A stretch of 64,000 nucleotides of DNA, from assembly GCF_009647655.1 (NCBI RefSeq), contig NZ_WJFD01000003.1:558001-622000 (forward strand). The letters run 5' to 3'. This DNA comes from Chitinophaga sp. SYP-B3965. Lineage in GTDB: Bacteria; Bacteroidota; Bacteroidia; Chitinophagales; Chitinophagaceae. The translations under genes and the position numbers were made by a program. Shown here piece after piece: positions 25,574-33,924 of the stretch; within the stretch, counting starts at the first letter, position 1, and every line of letters starts with the position of its first letter. The notes under the pieces are model-generated. The model worked only from the letters and a program-made list of their open reading frames with translations. It had not been told where the DNA came from and searched no databases.

Positions 25574-25890
25574 GCTGAGGGTTTGCCGCGCAGCAAAGGG
25601 CGGTTTTTATTTATTTTTTGGAGAGGGTGTTTTTTTGGGGAAGAACCTTTTATTCTTTTTGGAAAGGGCGTTTTTTTGAGGATGTTTGACTTGAGGGTTT
25701 GCCGCGCAGCAAAGGACGGTTTTTATTTATTTTTTGAGGGGGCGTTTTTTTTGGGATGAGTCTTTTATTCTTTTTGGAAAGGGCGTTTTTTTGAGGATGT
25801 TTGACTTGAGAGTTTGCCGCGCAGCAAAGGGCGGTTTTTTTATTTATTTTTTGAGGGGGCGTTTTTTGTTTGGGGAATGAGTCTTTTTTT
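25574..25890 (+). repeat. Three tandem ~115-bp units carrying the GTTTGCCGCGCAGC element
   Basis: The element occurs at 25581-25603, 25697-25719 and 25812-25834. Each is followed by a conserved T-rich stretch (TTTTTATTTATTTTTTG) and a TTTTTGGAAAGGGCGTTTTT segment. Inside the element, TTTGC pairs with GCAAA and, alternatively, CCGC pairs with GCGG. The first copy starts 7 nt after the ABC ATPase stop codon. No gene is present. Confidence 0.9.
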
Positions 25891-25951
25891 TGGGAAGGAG
25901 CTTTTTGAGGAGGCAATTAAAATTTTACAATTCAAAACTTTTAATACAAAA

Positions 25952-25982
25952 GGTAACGGGTCTTCCCTGTTACTTTTTTTTA
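25952..25982 (+). terminator. Terminator before the adenosyltransferase gene
   Basis: GTAACGGG and CCC-T-GTTAC with a TCTT loop and one bulge, followed by eight T. It probably ends the gatC/ABC transcript. Confidence 0.8.
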
Positions 25983-26000
25983 TTTATTTATCTTCGTTGT

Positions 26001-26561
26001 ATGGCAATGAAGATCTACACCAAAACAGGAGACAAGGGCAAGACATCGCTCATTGGCGGGACGAAGGTTTCTAAGAGTCATCTTCGGATTGAAACTTATG
26101 GGACGGTAGATGAACTGAACTCCTGGCTGGGGTTGGTGAATGATTATATTACTGAAGCGGATCTGAAGGTGTTCAATAAATATATACAGGACCGTCTGTT
26201 TACTATTGGTGCCTCGCTGGCTACTGATCCGGAGAAGGGGACCAAGATGAAGATCCCTGATCTACATGAGGCTGACGTTAAGTTATTGGAAGATAAGATG
26301 GATGAGATGGATACAGTGCTGCCGGAAATGAAGTTCTTTATATTGCCAGGAGGACACGTGGCGGTATCTCATTGTCATATTGCCCGTTGCGTTTGCCGCA
26401 GGGCGGAAAGGCTGTGTGTGGAAATGCAGGAGCAGGACACTTTTGTAGAGCCCCTGGTGCTGCAATATATTAACAGGTTGAGTGATTATCTGTTTGTGCT
26501 GGCACGGTATATGGCGCACAAACTACAAGTGGAAGAGATCCCCTGGAAACCAAGGGTGTAA
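26001..26561 (+). CDS. Cob(I)alamin adenosyltransferase, PduO type
   Basis: A 186-residue ATP:corrinoid adenosyltransferase that makes adenosylcobalamin from cob(I)alamin. The N-terminal nucleotide-binding motif is YTKTGDKGKTSLIGGTKV, and the helical-bundle signatures CRRAERLC and YINRLSDYLFVLARYMA are present. A second ATG lies two codons downstream. The start at 26001 follows a terminator, so it has its own promoter. It converges on the next gene, with only 2 bp between stop codons. Confidence 0.93.
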   Translation: MAMKIYTKTGDKGKTSLIGGTKVSKSHLRIETYGTVDELNSWLGLVNDYITEADLKVFNKYIQDRLFTIGASLATDPEKGTKMKIPDLHEADVKLLEDKMDEMDTVLPEMKFFILPGGHVAVSHCHIARCVCRRAERLCVEMQEQDTFVEPLVLQYINRLSDYLFVLARYMAHKLQVEEIPWKPRV

Positions 26562-26563
26562 AC

Positions 26564-27265
26564 TCACTTCTCCAATTTGGTGATCGCCATGCTTCCCATC
26601 AGTTTCCCATTTTTATTATAACTCATGGATTTGACCATCCCAAAACCAGGTGCGAACCATTCCGTAGCCTTTAGATCCATCGGTACGCCCGCTCCCATTA
26701 CGGATACTTTCATTTCAATGTTATAGCTGATCTTAAAGCACTCCCAGGTACCGGCTGTTGTAGTAATGGATTCCTTTGCTTCCACTTTCCGCTCTGATAT
26801 TTTAAAATCCATGACCATGGGCATGCCGTTCATTTCTGATTCCATTTTGAAGGCGCCGTCAGCCAGGTACTGTCCTACTCTCATGGTAGTTGGATACGCG
26901 AGGTAGGAGTCCGAAGCCTTCACCTTAGCATTCATACTCTGCGCGGGGCCTCCTCCGGGTATGTTCATCTTCATGTCCACTCCAATAGTGACACCATTAC
27001 ATTTGAACTTACCCTCGGATTTGGAGACTTCTTTCCCGTTTTTGTCCATGAAGGAAGTGGTAAAGGTAGACACCAAATCGCTTCCCTTCTTTTCAACCTC
27101 TGCAATCTTGTAGAGCTGTTTACCCATCAGTTCCTCCTTCTCGTTGTAGATACTCATTTCTACAACGGCGTTGTCGGTCATGTAGTAAAAACTCTTACAA
27201 TCCTGCGCGGTGGCAGCCAGTGCTGCAAATAATAAAAACGTGGTAGTTATCCAGAGACATTTCAT
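26564..27265 (-). CDS. Secreted protein resembling DUF3108-type proteins
   Basis: A 233-residue protein with a signal peptide (about 1-20, ending ATAQ). It is strand-rich, with segments such as AGTWECFKISYNIEMKV and ATEWFAPGFGMVKSMSYNKN that resemble the DUF3108/TapB-like beta-barrel fold. A Met- and Gly-rich stretch (MKMNIPGGGPAQSMN) is unusual. It is a probable periplasmic or envelope protein of unknown role, transcribed from its own promoter and convergent with the adenosyltransferase. Confidence 0.7.
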   Translation of the reverse strand: MKCLWITTTFLLFAALAATAQDCKSFYYMTDNAVVEMSIYNEKEELMGKQLYKIAEVEKKGSDLVSTFTTSFMDKNGKEVSKSEGKFKCNGVTIGVDMKMNIPGGGPAQSMNAKVKASDSYLAYPTTMRVGQYLADGAFKMESEMNGMPMVMDFKISERKVEAKESITTTAGTWECFKISYNIEMKVSVMGAGVPMDLKATEWFAPGFGMVKSMSYNKNGKLMGSMAITKLEK

Positions 27266-27369
27266 AAATCGATATAACCTTTTCGAGGCATTCCTAATAT
27301 ACGACTATTTCCCAGATTAAGCATGTCCCCGGAAAATTGTAGGTTTGCACAAATTTTATTCGTCTTTCA

Positions 27370-28653
27370 ATGAATCTTATAACGGAATTACGCTGGCGTG
27401 GCATGGTGCAGGATATCAAGCCGGGAACGGAAGAACAACTGCAAAAGGAAATGACCACGGGTTACATAGGTTTTGATCCTACGGCAGACTCTCTGCACGT
27501 GGGTAGCCTGGTACCGATCATGCTACTGGTACATCTCCAAAAGGCAGGACATAAACCCCTGGCGCTGGTTGGTGGGGCTACCGGCATGGTGGGAGATCCT
27601 TCCTTTAAAGCAGAGGAAAGAAAGATGCTGGACGAAGAAACGCTACGGCTGAACCAACAAGGTATCAAAACACAGCTGGAAAGGTTCCTGGATTTCGATC
27701 CCTCCAGGCCCAATGCGGCGGAAATGGTGAATAACTACGACTGGTTTTCGGGGATCAGTTTCCTGAACTTCATCCGGGACATCGGGAAACATATCACGGT
27801 GAACTATATGATGGCGAAGGATTCTGTGAAGAAACGCCTGGATGGGGATAGTGGGATGTCCTTTACGGAGTTCTCTTACCAGATGATACAAGGGTATGAT
27901 TTTCACCATCTTTATACGCATAAGAACTGTAAACTCCAGATGGGCGGTTCGGACCAGTGGGGGAATATTGTTACGGGTACTGAGCTGGTTAGGCGGATCG
28001 GCGGTGGGGAGGCTTATGCTTTTACCTGTCCGTTGATCAAGAAGGCGGATGGTACCAAGTTCGGGAAATCTGAAAAGGGAAATATCTGGTTGGATCCGAA
28101 GAAGACGAGCCCTTATGAGTTTTATCAATTCTGGCTGAATGCCAGCGATGATGATGCGGAGAGTTATATTAAGATCTTTACTTTCCTGGATGAGCCGACT
28201 GTTAATTCACTCATTGCAGAACATAGGACCGATCCGGGGAAACGTGCATTGCAGAAGGTATTGGCGCAGCATGTGACCACCTTCATTCATGGTGCGGAGG
28301 AATATGAATTTGCTATTAAGACCTCTCAGATATTGTTTGGGAATGCTTCTGTGGATGTGTTGAAGTCGCTCTCCGAAGAGCAGTTGCTGAAGGTGATGGC
28401 GGGGGTTCCGCAGTTTGAAGTTGCTGCGGCGGATCTGGCGGCTGGGAAGGATGTGGTGAGTTTCCTGGCGGATGCCGGGATCTTTCCCAGTAAAGGAGAA
28501 GCGCGGAAGACGATCCAGGGTGGTGGTGTGAGTATGAATGGAAGTAAGATTGCCGGGATTGATCTGGTGATCAATAATGAGGCGTTGATCATTGGGAAGA
28601 ATATCCTCTTTCAGAAGGGGAAGAAGAATTATATTTTAGTGAAGATCGTGTAA
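27370..28653 (+). CDS. tyrS: Tyrosyl-tRNA synthetase
   Basis: A 427-residue class I synthetase. The HIGH-type motif is DSLHVGSLVP, the KMSKS-equivalent is KFGKSEKGN, and the tyrosine-binding segment is YDFHHLYTHKNCKLQMGGSD followed by QWGNI. The C-terminal S4-type RNA-binding domain follows from about residue 350 (SKGEARKTIQGGGVSMNGSK). Length is typical of bacterial TyrRS. It is followed by a strong terminator. Confidence 0.97.
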   Translation: MNLITELRWRGMVQDIKPGTEEQLQKEMTTGYIGFDPTADSLHVGSLVPIMLLVHLQKAGHKPLALVGGATGMVGDPSFKAEERKMLDEETLRLNQQGIKTQLERFLDFDPSRPNAAEMVNNYDWFSGISFLNFIRDIGKHITVNYMMAKDSVKKRLDGDSGMSFTEFSYQMIQGYDFHHLYTHKNCKLQMGGSDQWGNIVTGTELVRRIGGGEAYAFTCPLIKKADGTKFGKSEKGNIWLDPKKTSPYEFYQFWLNASDDDAESYIKIFTFLDEPTVNSLIAEHRTDPGKRALQKVLAQHVTTFIHGAEEYEFAIKTSQILFGNASVDVLKSLSEEQLLKVMAGVPQFEVAAADLAAGKDVVSFLADAGIFPSKGEARKTIQGGGVSMNGSKIAGIDLVINNEALIIGKNILFQKGKKNYILVKIV

Positions 28654-28667
28654 TGTTATTTTCTTTT

Positions 28668-28710
28668 ATAAAAGCGGCGTGGTAACTCAATCACGCCGCT
28701 TTTTTTTTAT
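28668..28710 (+). terminator. Terminator after tyrS
   Basis: AAAGCGGCGTG and CACGCCGCTTT arms, a 10-nt loop and a T run of more than eight. Confidence 0.95.
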
Positions 28711-28732
28711 ATTTGGTTAAAGTCCCCCTACC

Positions 28733-29347
28733 ATGAAAACATCTATGTTAATACTGAGTCTGTTCTTCTCAGCTATTTCAAATGCACAAACTGCAAAGGA
28801 AGTTTTTAACTCCGCTGAAATTCCCGTCACTTACCTGGGCATTGATTTCACCCGCGCAAAGATAATGGGGGAAATTGCCGGGAACATGGAGATCCTGAAA
28901 GCTTTTGCGGCCATCAACAATACGGTGGCGCATGAATCAAAGAAATATGATATTGCCGCAGCTATCCGGAAAACAAATGTGGTTAATAATCTCAGCTTTG
29001 TTGGACCGCGTAACAAGGCAGTGGATGTCAGCAAGATCAAAACCGACCAGGTTTCTGATTTCACGCACCTTGCTCCTGCAGACATAGACAAGCTGGTAAA
29101 AGAATACAATTTTTCTGGTCAAAAAGGGATCGGGTTGCTTTTTGTGGTGGATGGTATGAGCAAATTAGCAGGCAAGGCCTCTGTGTATGTTACTTTTATT
29201 GATATGGGTGCGAAGAAGGTGTTGTTTACTGAGCGGATGATGGGAAAGGTTGGTGGGTTTGGGCTTCGGAATTACTGGGCGAAACCTTTTGAGGATATAT
29301 TGAACCAGATAGAGGCGTCGAAGTTTAAGGAGTGGAAGGGGCGGTGA
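28733..29347 (+). CDS. Secreted protein of unknown function
   Basis: A 204-residue protein with a signal peptide ending AISNAQ. The mature part starts TAKEVFNSAEIPVTYLGIDF and contains VSDFTHLAPADIDKLVKEYN, then GIGLLFVVDGMSKLAGKASV and YVTFIDMGAKKVLF. Proteins of this shape occur in Bacteroidota with no assigned role, and I do not recognise a catalytic motif. It has its own position after the tyrS terminator. A hairpin-rich dispersed repeat begins 4 nt after its stop codon. Confidence 0.75.
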   Translation: MKTSMLILSLFFSAISNAQTAKEVFNSAEIPVTYLGIDFTRAKIMGEIAGNMEILKAFAAINNTVAHESKKYDIAAAIRKTNVVNNLSFVGPRNKAVDVSKIKTDQVSDFTHLAPADIDKLVKEYNFSGQKGIGLLFVVDGMSKLAGKASVYVTFIDMGAKKVLFTERMMGKVGGFGLRNYWAKPFEDILNQIEASKFKEWKGR

Positions 29348-29351
29348 GTTT

Positions 29352-29399
29352 TTGTTCAATAAAGAACAAACCGCTGAAGGGAGTGACACAACGGCGGCT
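29352..29399 (+). repeat. Two-hairpin dispersed repeat, copy 1
   Basis: It contains TTGTTC-AATAAA-GAACAA, then CCGC and GCGG arms about 20 nt apart. It is nearly identical to the copy at 60704-60751 and starts 4 nt after the preceding stop codon. Confidence 0.85.
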
Positions 29400-29452
29400 G
29401 ATGCATGTGCAAAAGCTGGCTACCAAAGAACTGTTATATCTGTATGCAGAGA

Positions 29453-29576
29453 GTTTGCCGCGCAGCAAAAGGCGGAGGGTTTTTCTTCTTTTTTGGGAGA
29501 AGTTTTTGGGCATGGGGTTCTTTTCTTCTTTTGAGAAGGAGTTTTTTTGAGGAGCTTGCCGCGCTGCAAAGGGCGG
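29453..29576 (+). repeat. Two copies of the GTTTGCCGCGCAGC element
   Basis: Copies at 29453-29475 and (variant, GCTTGCCGCGCTGC) 29554-29576, about 101 bp apart, with T-rich spacers like those in the 25.6-kb array. The surrounding gap 29348-29682 holds only these repeats and the two-hairpin repeat. Confidence 0.85.
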
Positions 29577-29682
29577 AGGTTTGTTTATTTTTTAAGTGAG
29601 TGTTTTTAGGGCGTAGGATTCTTTCTTTCTTTTCTGAGAAGGCGCTTTTTTTGGGGTATGTGATTCTATTCTTCTAAAAAAT

Positions 29683-30162
29683 CTACACCTGTATCTCTAT
29701 GGTGCAGATGTTGCCGGCTATATCATAGACTTTTATGGTGAAGGGTTTTTCTATGAGGGGGAATTCCCATTGTTTGTTTTTTAGTACGGCGTGGCCTGTG
29801 CCTACTTTCACTTTCACTATTGCGTGTTTGGCTTTCGCTTTGATGACTACCTTTTCTTTCACAACTACCTCTACTTCCGGTTTATTGTATGCATCCTGAA
29901 AAGCTGCGTTGAAGGCGGTTTGATTGTGTTTTGCTATTGATTTATAGTAGGCCTTCTTTTCCGGGTCTTTGATGGCTTGTTTAGCGAAGTCGTTGGCTCT
30001 TTTGAAGCGTTCCTGGTTGGCTATTTGGGTGGGGGTTTTGGGAGGGTATTTGCAGGGGCGGTTGCACATCACGGTTTTGCCGAATCGTTGACGGAAGACG
30101 ATCTGCTTTGCGAAGGTGCCGGTGGCGCCTTTTGTAATGACGTTATGTTCTGAGACTGCCAT
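29683..30162 (-). CDS. Conserved-looking protein of unknown function
   Basis: A 159-residue protein without a leader. The N-terminal part (GTFAKQIVFRQRFGKTVMCN, then PPKTPTQIANQERFKRAND) is basic. A Lys/Val-rich stretch (VEVVVKEKVVIKAKAKHAIV) leads to a strand-rich C terminus (PFTIKVYDIAGNICTIEIQV). The phrase KTPTQIANQERFKRA resembles small proteins in Bacteroidota that I cannot assign. It is monocistronic, faces the peroxidase gene head to head, and its coding strand is clearly the minus strand (long frame, ATG start). Confidence 0.7.
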   Translation of the reverse strand: MAVSEHNVITKGATGTFAKQIVFRQRFGKTVMCNRPCKYPPKTPTQIANQERFKRANDFAKQAIKDPEKKAYYKSIAKHNQTAFNAAFQDAYNKPEVEVVVKEKVVIKAKAKHAIVKVKVGTGHAVLKNKQWEFPLIEKPFTIKVYDIAGNICTIEIQV

Positions 30163-30240
30163 AATACTAAGGTAAAGCTTTTATTTTGATTTTTACTTCG
30201 AATCTTGAACCTATGTCAAGCGAATATAGATACTTATATC

Positions 30241-30279
30241 CCTATGGTTTTGATAGGAACATAAATAACAGTACTTTTC
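30241..30279 (+). promoter_or_regulatory. Peroxidase-operon promoter with CCTAT-N7-ATAGG site
   Basis: CCTATGG-TTT-TGATAGG (30241-30257) matches the Fic-gene operator CCTATCA-TTT-TGATAGG at 15 of 17 positions. It covers a TTTG (30249-30252), 19 nt before the -7-like box TACTTTTC (30272-30279). Regulation by the Fic-associated winged helix is inferred. Confidence 0.6.
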
Positions 30280-30286
30280 TTACCTC

Positions 30287-31453
30287 ATGCCATCTAGAAT
30301 ATATTACGTTGTACTGCTATTGATTGTGATTGCCTGTCATAATGAGACGAAGGGGCCTGCTGCTGTTAAAAAGGAGCCCCTGAGCCTGGGCAGTATTGAT
30401 GCATTGCCTGCTACCTATGCCTCTCCGGCTGATAACCCTTCTTCGGCCGAAAAGATTGAGTTGGGGAGGTTGCTTTTTTATGATCCTGTATTGTCAGGCG
30501 GGAAAGACGTGTCCTGCGCTACCTGTCATCATCCGGATTTTGGGTATGCGGAGAGTCTTGAGCTCTCTATTGGGGTAAATGGGAAGGGGTTAGGGGAACA
30601 TCGGCAATTTAATGCGCAGAACGATATTCCTTTTACTAAGCGGAATTCACAATCCCTGCTCAATACGGCCTTTAATGGCATTGGGGCGGATGGACATTAC
30701 ATACCGGAAGAAGCACCGATGTTTTGGGATCTTCGGGCGAAAGGGTTGGAAGATCAGGCTTCTTTTCCGGTGAAAGCTTTTGAAGAAATGCGCGGGCATC
30801 GATTTGCGGAAGAGAACATTGCAGATGAAGTGGTGAAAAGAGTCGCTGCTATTGTGGAATATAATCGCTTGTTTAAAACAGCTTTTCCGGAAAATGATTC
30901 GGTGTCGCTGCGCAATATCTCTAAAGCGCTGGGGGCTTTTCAAAGATCGCTGATCGCCAATAACTCGCGGTTTGATCAATACATGCGTGGCGACAGAGAT
31001 GCATTATCGGAACAGGAAACAGAGGGGATGAAATTATTTTTGAAGTCGGGTTGTGCAAGGTGCCATAGCGGGCCTATGTTGTCCGATTTTAAACCGCATG
31101 TACTGGGTGTTGCGGAAAATGAGAAACTGCCTTTTTCGGACTCGGGTTATCAAAGTACCTATGCATTCCGGACCCCTACCCTTCGGAACCTTCAGTTCAC
31201 GAGGCCTTATATGCACAGTGGGAAAATTGCAACGGTTAAAGATGTATTGTTCTTTTATGAGGACCTTCATGGGAAACCACTTCCTAATCAACATATAAAA
31301 AGAGCGCAGTTGGACCCATTAGCCCAGGAGATAAAAGTTGAATTTAAGGACATCAATGCCATTGTTGAATTCCTTAGTACCTTGAATGACGACAACTACG
31401 ATAAGAAAATACCTTTGGCTGTTCCGAGTGGATTACCGGTAGGTGGATTTTAA
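30287..31453 (+). CDS. Di-haem cytochrome c peroxidase (MauG/CcpA family) lipoprotein
   Basis: A 388-residue protein. The leader ends LIVIAC, so C17 is a likely lipid anchor. Two haem c motifs are visible: CATCHH at about residue 82 and CARCHS at about residue 257. The intervening Trp/Asp-rich region (EEAPMFWDLRAKGLEDQA) and the C-terminal segment FRTPTLRNLQFTRPYMHSG are family hallmarks. It reduces hydrogen peroxide in the periplasm using electrons from a cytochrome or quinol donor. It heads a probable operon with the serine hydrolase 8 bp downstream. The promoter carries a single CCTAT-N7-ATAGG site. Confidence 0.92.
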   Translation: MPSRIYYVVLLLIVIACHNETKGPAAVKKEPLSLGSIDALPATYASPADNPSSAEKIELGRLLFYDPVLSGGKDVSCATCHHPDFGYAESLELSIGVNGKGLGEHRQFNAQNDIPFTKRNSQSLLNTAFNGIGADGHYIPEEAPMFWDLRAKGLEDQASFPVKAFEEMRGHRFAEENIADEVVKRVAAIVEYNRLFKTAFPENDSVSLRNISKALGAFQRSLIANNSRFDQYMRGDRDALSEQETEGMKLFLKSGCARCHSGPMLSDFKPHVLGVAENEKLPFSDSGYQSTYAFRTPTLRNLQFTRPYMHSGKIATVKDVLFFYEDLHGKPLPNQHIKRAQLDPLAQEIKVEFKDINAIVEFLSTLNDDNYDKKIPLAVPSGLPVGGF

Positions 31454-31461
31454 ATTGTTTT

Positions 31462-32514
31462 ATGAAGAAATTAACCCTGGCCCTTCTTTTAACTGGCGCG
31501 ATGTCTTCATTCGGGCAATCAAAAAATATTGCTTCGATTGATAGCTTACTCACTGACATGACCCGGCGGGATCTTTTTTCCGGGGCTGTTCTCATTGCGG
31601 ACAGTTCAGGAGTATTGTTGTCTAAAGGTTATGGTTATTCTGACAGGGAAAATAAAATAAAGAATACACCGGCTACCCGGTTTAGTTTATCATCGGCTTC
31701 AAAGGTATTTACGGGAACGGCTATCACTTATCTTGCTCAGCAAGGGAAGCTGAAATTTACGGATACATTAGGGCAATATCTTAAAGGATTTCCTTCCGGA
31801 GATGTGATCACTATTCATCAAATGCTCACGCACTCTGCTGGTTTGGATGACTTCTTTAAAGCGCAAAATTTCAGTTATGAAAACGTGAAGAACTGTACGG
31901 ACATGCTGCCCTTCATGCGATCATTACCATTGGTGTATCCTCCGGGAGATAGCTGCCTCTATTCAACGGGAGATTGCATTGTATTAGGGGCGATCATCGA
32001 AAAAATTACCGGGATGGATTTCCAGGATTATATTAAGGCTGTATTTATTGATCCGCTGGGTTTGAGCAATACCAGTTTTACGCCTTATTGGACATTGGAT
32101 GATAGCCAGCGGAAATATGCTATTGGTTACCGTAAGGGTTATCAACGCATTCCTTTCAACTATGATAATGGTTCTATTCCATTATCGGCTGGCGGGGCAT
32201 GGAGTAGCGTGGAAGATATTTATAAATTTGATAAAGCAGTATTCTCTGGTAAGGTTGTGCAGGAGGAATTTCTTTCGCAGATGACGGGCAGATATACTTC
32301 TTCATGGGAAAATTCACATTTTGGTTATATCTGGATCACTACCGATAAAAAGAATGGGGATTCTATTGGGCATTCCGGGGATAGTTCAGGATGGCATGCG
32401 ATGAATGAGTATTATCCTAAGCAGGGATATACTGTTATTATTTTAACCAGTTTCGGAGCGGTGGATCTGTATGAGCTGTCGGGTAAGGTAGAGGAAATGC
32501 TGTTTGCTAAGTAA
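31462..32514 (+). CDS. Secreted serine hydrolase, beta-lactamase/class C family
   Basis: A 350-residue protein with a signal peptide ending SSFGQ. The SxxK motif is SASK (in FSLSSASKVFTG), the second motif is YSTGD, and HSGDSSG occupies the third-motif position. These mark the class C beta-lactamase/D-alanyl-D-alanine carboxypeptidase/esterase superfamily. The lack of a canonical KTG box makes a true beta-lactamase less likely than an esterase or peptidase. It is 8 bp after the di-haem peroxidase and about 60 bp before the DUF4142 gene. Confidence 0.88.
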   Translation: MKKLTLALLLTGAMSSFGQSKNIASIDSLLTDMTRRDLFSGAVLIADSSGVLLSKGYGYSDRENKIKNTPATRFSLSSASKVFTGTAITYLAQQGKLKFTDTLGQYLKGFPSGDVITIHQMLTHSAGLDDFFKAQNFSYENVKNCTDMLPFMRSLPLVYPPGDSCLYSTGDCIVLGAIIEKITGMDFQDYIKAVFIDPLGLSNTSFTPYWTLDDSQRKYAIGYRKGYQRIPFNYDNGSIPLSAGGAWSSVEDIYKFDKAVFSGKVVQEEFLSQMTGRYTSSWENSHFGYIWITTDKKNGDSIGHSGDSSGWHAMNEYYPKQGYTVIILTSFGAVDLYELSGKVEEMLFAK

Positions 32515-32575
32515 CCTACTGCTGTTGCTTTGCTGGCACAGGTTTTGGACTTCTTTCCTAAAAAAGGAGGCTACT

Positions 32576-33175
32576 ATGAAAAAAGCAATCTCTTTATTAA
32601 TACTGCTGTTTATGGGTTGTAACAACAGCTCCACTGATAGTGAAAAAACAGCGAAAGAAGAAAACAAGGAAATGATCGATAGCATGAAGTTGAATGAAGG
32701 GCCTTCTGTTATGCCTTCTCTTTCCAAAGCTGATGCTGATTTTCTTGTAGAGGCAGCCAGTGGAGAAATGATGGAAGTTGAATTGGGTAAACTGGCGCAG
32801 GCTAAATCTCAGCGTGAACAGGTGAGGGCTTTCGGAAGTATGATGGTAAGGGATCATGAAGCAGGTGGAGAGAAATTGAGGGACCTGGCCGGATCTAAGA
32901 ATATAACACTTCCTGCTGCCACATCTATTGATGATCATAAACTGATGAAAGAGAAAGATGATTTTGACAGGGCTTATATCACTTTGATGGTAGATGATCA
33001 TAAGAAAGACATCCGCGAATTTCAAAAGATGGCGAAGAATGGATCGGATAGTGAAATAAAAGCTTTTGCTGCGGAGACTTTACCGATGTTGTATAAACAT
33101 CTTGATTCAGCGCAGAATTTGTTGAAGCGAATGGGGCCAGGCAGGATACCGGTTTCGGCACCACCTTATCAGTAA
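32576..33175 (+). CDS. DUF4142-domain lipoprotein
   Basis: A 199-residue lipoprotein; the leader ends LLFMGC, with lipidation at C15. The domain of about 50-185 shows the ferritin-like DUF4142 pattern: FLVEAASGEMMEVELGKLAQ, then SMMVRDHEAGGEKLRDLA and ITLMVDDHKKDIREFQKMA. Members are thought to be helical bundles with possible metal-binding histidines; function is unknown. The start at 32576 is favoured by an unusually strong Shine-Dalgarno sequence (AAAGGAGG) 5 nt upstream, rare in this phylum. The preceding gene stops 61 bp upstream. Confidence 0.9.
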   Translation: MKKAISLLILLFMGCNNSSTDSEKTAKEENKEMIDSMKLNEGPSVMPSLSKADADFLVEAASGEMMEVELGKLAQAKSQREQVRAFGSMMVRDHEAGGEKLRDLAGSKNITLPAATSIDDHKLMKEKDDFDRAYITLMVDDHKKDIREFQKMAKNGSDSEIKAFAAETLPMLYKHLDSAQNLLKRMGPGRIPVSAPPYQ

Positions 33176-33184
33176 ATTTGTTTA

Positions 33185-33230
33185 GAAAGAGGACGCTCTT
33201 ACCCAGAGCGTTCTCTTTCAATTTATTTTT
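33185..33230 (+). terminator. Terminator after the DUF4142 gene
   Basis: GAAAGAG-G-ACGCTC and GAGCGT-T-CTCTTTC arms around a short loop, followed by a T-rich tract. Confidence 0.85.
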
Positions 33231-33399
33231 TCTTTGCGTAATATTTATCTATATTTATTGCATTAACCGCTCCTACCCCAAAATTTAGCCATTCGAAAAT
33301 TGATTCAACCTCAAACATGTTTGGGATCAAATAGATCCAAGTGAAATTCTTTTGAACCTCATATAATTTTTCATTTTGAATTATTAAAATAAATCATCA

Positions 33400-33882
33400 A
33401 TGAAGGAAATCACCCTTAAAAGAGATTATTCAATAATTCAGGCACAAACGAATACCCCCACTGCAGTGCTTTTTTATGCCAGGGAAGATGTAGAGAGCGA
33501 GCTTGCTGAAATTTCCATGAACAACCTGGATAGATTATACGCAAGCGATATGCATTTCTCTAAAATTGCTGTAGATAGTAAACATTTCTTATTCGAAGGT
33601 CAGCATATGGTGCTGCCATTTGTAAAAATTATGGATGACGGATATCCAATTTTATTCAGGAATCGAATTGATTTCAAGGAATTGGAATCCCGGATTCGTC
33701 AGATCCTTGAAAGAAAAAAACATTCCGCATTATCTTCTCAGCCTCCACAAATAGAGGTAATTAAGACTAAAATATTAAATATAAAATGGGTAGCCTGGAC
33801 TGCTATAATAGGAGCAGCATTAATCGCCATTATTAAATTCGTTATTGAGGTCACTAAAGATAATAACAGCAACAAAAGATAA
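33400..33882 (+). CDS. Thioredoxin-like-fold protein without cysteines, C-terminal membrane anchor
   Basis: A 160-residue protein of unknown function. Residues about 15-105 have a thioredoxin-like arrangement (PTAVLFYAREDVESELAEI, then HFSKIAVDSKHF and a cis-proline-like VLPFVKIMDDG), but the redox cysteines are absent. Residues about 127-150 (WVAWTAIIGAALIAIIKFVI) form a single transmembrane helix near the C terminus with a short basic tail, so the domain probably faces the cytoplasm. The thioredoxin reading is inferred from pattern only. It is the first gene of a compact four-gene run (spacings 42, 6 and 3 bp). Confidence 0.7.
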   Translation: MKEITLKRDYSIIQAQTNTPTAVLFYAREDVESELAEISMNNLDRLYASDMHFSKIAVDSKHFLFEGQHMVLPFVKIMDDGYPILFRNRIDFKELESRIRQILERKKHSALSSQPPQIEVIKTKILNIKWVAWTAIIGAALIAIIKFVIEVTKDNNSNKR

Positions 33883-33924
33883 CCTGTTGTTTAACTTCTA
33901 ATCCCTTACCCACTGCACTTCCCC

